Of a stretch of 8,731 nucleotides of DNA, positions 7,165-8,731 are shown piece by piece. This DNA is from Candidatus Bathyarchaeota archaeon (GTDB taxonomy: Archaea; Thermoproteota; Bathyarchaeia; 40CM-2-53-6; RBG-13-38-9): contig JAPKYM010000121.1 of assembly GCA_026394315.1 (NCBI GenBank), forward strand, positions 1-8,731. Reading direction: 5' to 3'. The first letter of the stretch is position 1. Each line of letters starts with the position of its first letter. Position numbers and translations under genes: made by a program. A model generated the notes under the pieces. That model worked only from the letters and a program-made list of their open reading frames with translations, was not told the DNA's origin and did no database searches.

Positions 7165-7234
7165 ACATCCAGGCCTATCCTACAGTTAATATTACATATG
7201 ATCTTTTAGACAATACTTCTATTGGTGTGTTTCG
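7165..7234. promoter_or_regulatory. Divergent promoter region between methyltransferase and ligase genes
   Basis: This 70-base spacer separates two divergent genes and is AT-rich in its middle. For the minus-strand gene, TTAATATTA (7186-7194, itself nearly palindromic) is centred 26 bases before the GTG start, the spacing of a TATA box for a leaderless archaeal transcript. For the plus-strand gene, CTTTTAGA (7203-7210) is centred about 28 bases before the ATG at 7235. GGTG at 7224-7227 could also serve as a ribosome binding site seven bases before that ATG. The two boxes are close enough for a shared regulator. No activity data are available. Confidence 0.45.
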
Positions 7235-8548
7235 ATGATTACGCGGGTAGTCTGGTACTGGTTGCAGCTGCGGCACAATCAATGGCTACCGAGGAAGAAG
7301 CTAGAGCAGCTTCAGTTCAAGAAGCTGAAAACCATAGTATCCCATGCTTACGAGAAAGTTCCATTCTACCGACGCCTCTACGATGAGCACGGCGTTCGTC
7401 CTGATATTTTGAGGACTCTCGATGACATTAGGAAATTCCCCGTACTGTCAAAGGAGCTTGTAAGAGACGTTCCGCTGGAGGACCGCACAGCAGCGGGTGT
7501 TGATGTCTCGCGGTGCACACTGAGAACGACATCCGGATCAACAGGAATACCGGTCAAGATACTTGAGGACGAACGTTCCATAGATTACTTGGATGCATAT
7601 CATCTTCGCAGACTAAACGTATATGGCTACAGGCCTTGGCAAAAGATAATTCGGCTAACCACTGAACCGTCAGGAAGAGAGTCCCTCGGCGCTACCGGCG
7701 ACGCAAGGGCGGGATTGATGAAGAGGCTAAGGGAGAACAGGATGAAGCGTCTCGTGGTGGCGGATAATGTGAACAAGCATCTAGAAACAATTATGCAAGA
7801 GCGGCCTAAATTGATAATCGCGTCCCCATCTTACTTTAGGGTTCTTGCGAAGACGATGAGAGATCGTGGGATCTCTGGTGTAAGGCCTCGGGTTCTGGTT
7901 ACTTGGGGGGAGGTCTTGGATGAAGGGACTCGAGCATACATTAGTTCAAGCTTCGGATCTGAAGTGTATGATGGCTATGGTTGCACTGAGGCAGCGCCTT
8001 TAGGGTTGGCTTGGGAGTGCAAGGAGCGAGCAGGGCTTCACATCAATATGGATGTAGTTCTTCTGGAAGTCTTGAAGAATGGGGAACCTGTCCAGCCGGG
8101 TGAGAGAGGCGAGGTCTACGTGACTAGTCTCTTTAGAACTGCAACTCCAATGATAAGGTATCGCCTCGGAGATATCGTGACATTATCGGATGAAGCATGT
8201 CCTTGTGGTCGGGAGATGCCTCTTATCAAGAATATCGAAGGGCGACTTGTTGATTTTCTAAAGATGCCCGACGGTCGGATGATCTCACCCTATGCTGTGA
8301 TGTCTGCGGTCGAAGGTATTGCCGGCATAGCCAAGTACCAGTTTATCCAGGAGAGCCTGGACAGGATAGTTGTTACCGTCGAAAGAGGCAGAGATTTTGA
8401 TCCGAATACAATAACTCAACTCAAAAGTGCATGTAATGAGCTGTTTGGTCGGGATCTGGAGCTGACCGTTAAAGAGGTTGAGAGTTTCCCTCTTGTCAGG
8501 GGCCGAAAGTTCCGCCCTGTAGAATCCCAGATCCACATGCCCCAATGA
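7235..8548 (+). CDS. CapK/PaaK-like adenylate-forming ligase (phenylacetate-CoA ligase family)
   Basis: This is a full-length (437 residues) member of the acyl-adenylate superfamily, of the compact group containing phenylacetate-CoA ligase, coenzyme F390 synthetase and the polysaccharide-locus protein CapK. It should activate a carboxylate with ATP and pass it to CoA or another acceptor. Visible elements: HAYEKVPFYRRLY (37-49, the family's N-terminal signature), phosphate-binding loop TTSGSTGIP (98-106), YDGYGCTEAAP (245-255), the ATP-ribose motif YRLGD (309-313), CPCGRE (322-327), the hinge region GRLVDFLKMPDGRMISPY (336-353) and a C-terminal GRKFRPV (423-429) holding the candidate catalytic Lys. 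C262, H269, C322 and C324 have the spacing of a structural metal site described for this family (inferred here). No phenylacetate-degradation gene is nearby, and the neighbours are glycosyltransferases, so the substrate is unassigned and a surface-glycan or lipid role is as likely as aromatic acid activation. Confidence 0.9.
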   Translation: MITRVVWYWLQLRHNQWLPRKKLEQLQFKKLKTIVSHAYEKVPFYRRLYDEHGVRPDILRTLDDIRKFPVLSKELVRDVPLEDRTAAGVDVSRCTLRTTSGSTGIPVKILEDERSIDYLDAYHLRRLNVYGYRPWQKIIRLTTEPSGRESLGATGDARAGLMKRLRENRMKRLVVADNVNKHLETIMQERPKLIIASPSYFRVLAKTMRDRGISGVRPRVLVTWGEVLDEGTRAYISSSFGSEVYDGYGCTEAAPLGLAWECKERAGLHINMDVVLLEVLKNGEPVQPGERGEVYVTSLFRTATPMIRYRLGDIVTLSDEACPCGREMPLIKNIEGRLVDFLKMPDGRMISPYAVMSAVEGIAGIAKYQFIQESLDRIVVTVERGRDFDPNTITQLKSACNELFGRDLELTVKEVESFPLVRGRKFRPVESQIHMPQ

Positions 8549-8602
8549 CCAATCTAAGAAAATTCTGAAGGTTCTTGAATGGTGATTATTGAAGAAATCT
8601 GA

Positions 8603-8606
8603 GAGG
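8603..8606 (+). promoter_or_regulatory. Ribosome binding site GAGG before the partial decarboxylase gene
   Basis: GAGG lies eight bases before TTG 8615 and complements the 16S 3' end. An in-frame TGA at 8600-8602 rules out any start further upstream, and the only other candidate codon between them is the rare ATT. This supports TTG 8615 as the start. Confidence 0.45.
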
Positions 8607-8614
8607 CAATTCCT

Positions 8615-8731
8615 TTGAACCAAATCATCCTTTTGCTTGCTTTTGCTTCTTTCTCTGTCTTTTTTGTTTGGTGTGTTTCATGGTTCTATCGGAATCCAGA
8701 GAGGGATCCTTCGGGCCGTAAAGATGTGATT
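8615..8731 (+). CDS. Phosphatidylserine/archaetidylserine decarboxylase-like protein, 3'-truncated by the window
   Basis: A reading frame begins at TTG 8615 and stays open to the last base, giving 39 residues. Residues 2-24 are a strongly hydrophobic segment, and the next stretch is WFYRNPERDPSGRKDVI. The FxR-[ND]-P-E-R-x-x-P signature directly after one or two N-terminal membrane segments is characteristic of the short form of phosphatidylserine decarboxylase and its archaeal counterpart, where it is followed by a VSPADG motif that would lie just past the window edge. The enzyme is a self-cleaving pyruvoyl protein that decarboxylates a phosphoserine head group to phosphoethanolamine on the inner membrane face. 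Its catalytic parts cannot be seen here, so the call rests on the N-terminal signature alone. It follows the ligase gene by 66 bases on the same strand with no clear terminator, so the two may be co-transcribed. Confidence 0.68.
   Translation, partial: MNQIILLLAFASFSVFFVWCVSWFYRNPERDPSGRKDVI

Noticed and set aside
8555..8577. Short inverted repeat AAGAA...TTCTT after the ligase gene, considered as a terminator
   Set aside because: The stem is only five A/T-rich pairs and no T run follows it.
8579..8602. Seven-codon ATG frame before the partial decarboxylase gene, considered as a leader peptide
   Set aside because: It shows no regulatory codon run or attenuator-like hairpins and is short enough to occur by chance.
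8285..8623. A 112-codon minus-strand open frame across the 3' end of the ligase and into the gap
   Set aside because: It is antisense to the conserved C-terminal ligase domain and shows no domain or upstream signal.
8628..8670. Pyrimidine-rich stretch with repeated TTTTGCTT, resembling an archaeal T-rich terminator or simple repeat
   Set aside because: It lies in an open frame and encodes the hydrophobic segment that leads directly into the WFYRNPER motif, so coding is the better explanation.

Overview
The window looks like chromosomal DNA from an anaerobic prokaryote, most likely an archaeon and possibly one of the Thermoproteota/Bathyarchaeia type. The case for this is indirect. Arginine is often encoded by AGG/AGA. 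Alternative GTG and TTG starts are used. An AT-rich TATA-like element sits about 26-28 bases upstream of two start codons, and no clear bacterial -10/-35 pairs were seen. The gene set also fits: a two-subunit ferredoxin-dependent 2-oxoacid oxidoreductase, two GT-C membrane glycosyltransferases and a B12-type radical SAM protein. An anaerobic bacterium is not excluded. No rRNA, tRNA, CRISPR array, insertion sequence or long repeat was seen, and no stretch above 300 bases lacks a gene.

Layout. Positions 1-5035 are read on the plus strand: the 3' part of a B12-binding radical SAM enzyme, a GT-C glycosyltransferase 19 bases later, then after a 56-base gap the overlapping pair korA-korB. A 74-base convergent junction follows. 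Positions 5110-7164 are on the minus strand: a SAM-dependent methyltransferase upstream and a PIG-V-like GT-C mannosyltransferase downstream. A 70-base divergent spacer (7165-7234) separates the methyltransferase from a plus-strand CapK/PaaK-like adenylate-forming ligase. After a 66-base gap, a gene begins at TTG 8615 and runs off the window end. Its 39 visible residues are a membrane anchor followed by the WFYRNPER signature of phosphatidylserine (archaetidylserine) decarboxylase-like proteins.

How it fits together. Most genes other than korAB suggest envelope chemistry: two polyprenyl-phosphate-sugar-dependent glycosyltransferases, a small-molecule methyltransferase, an acyl/aryl adenylating enzyme of the type common in polysaccharide loci, a radical SAM enzyme of a class that often modifies lipids or secondary metabolites, and a probable phospholipid head-group decarboxylase. 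KorAB is the central-metabolism exception: it oxidatively decarboxylates a 2-oxoacid to acyl-CoA and reduces ferredoxin. I see no demonstrable new system. The points most worth checking are the non-canonical cysteine pattern of KorB, the divergent SAM-binding loop of the methyltransferase, and the partial decarboxylase gene at the right edge.
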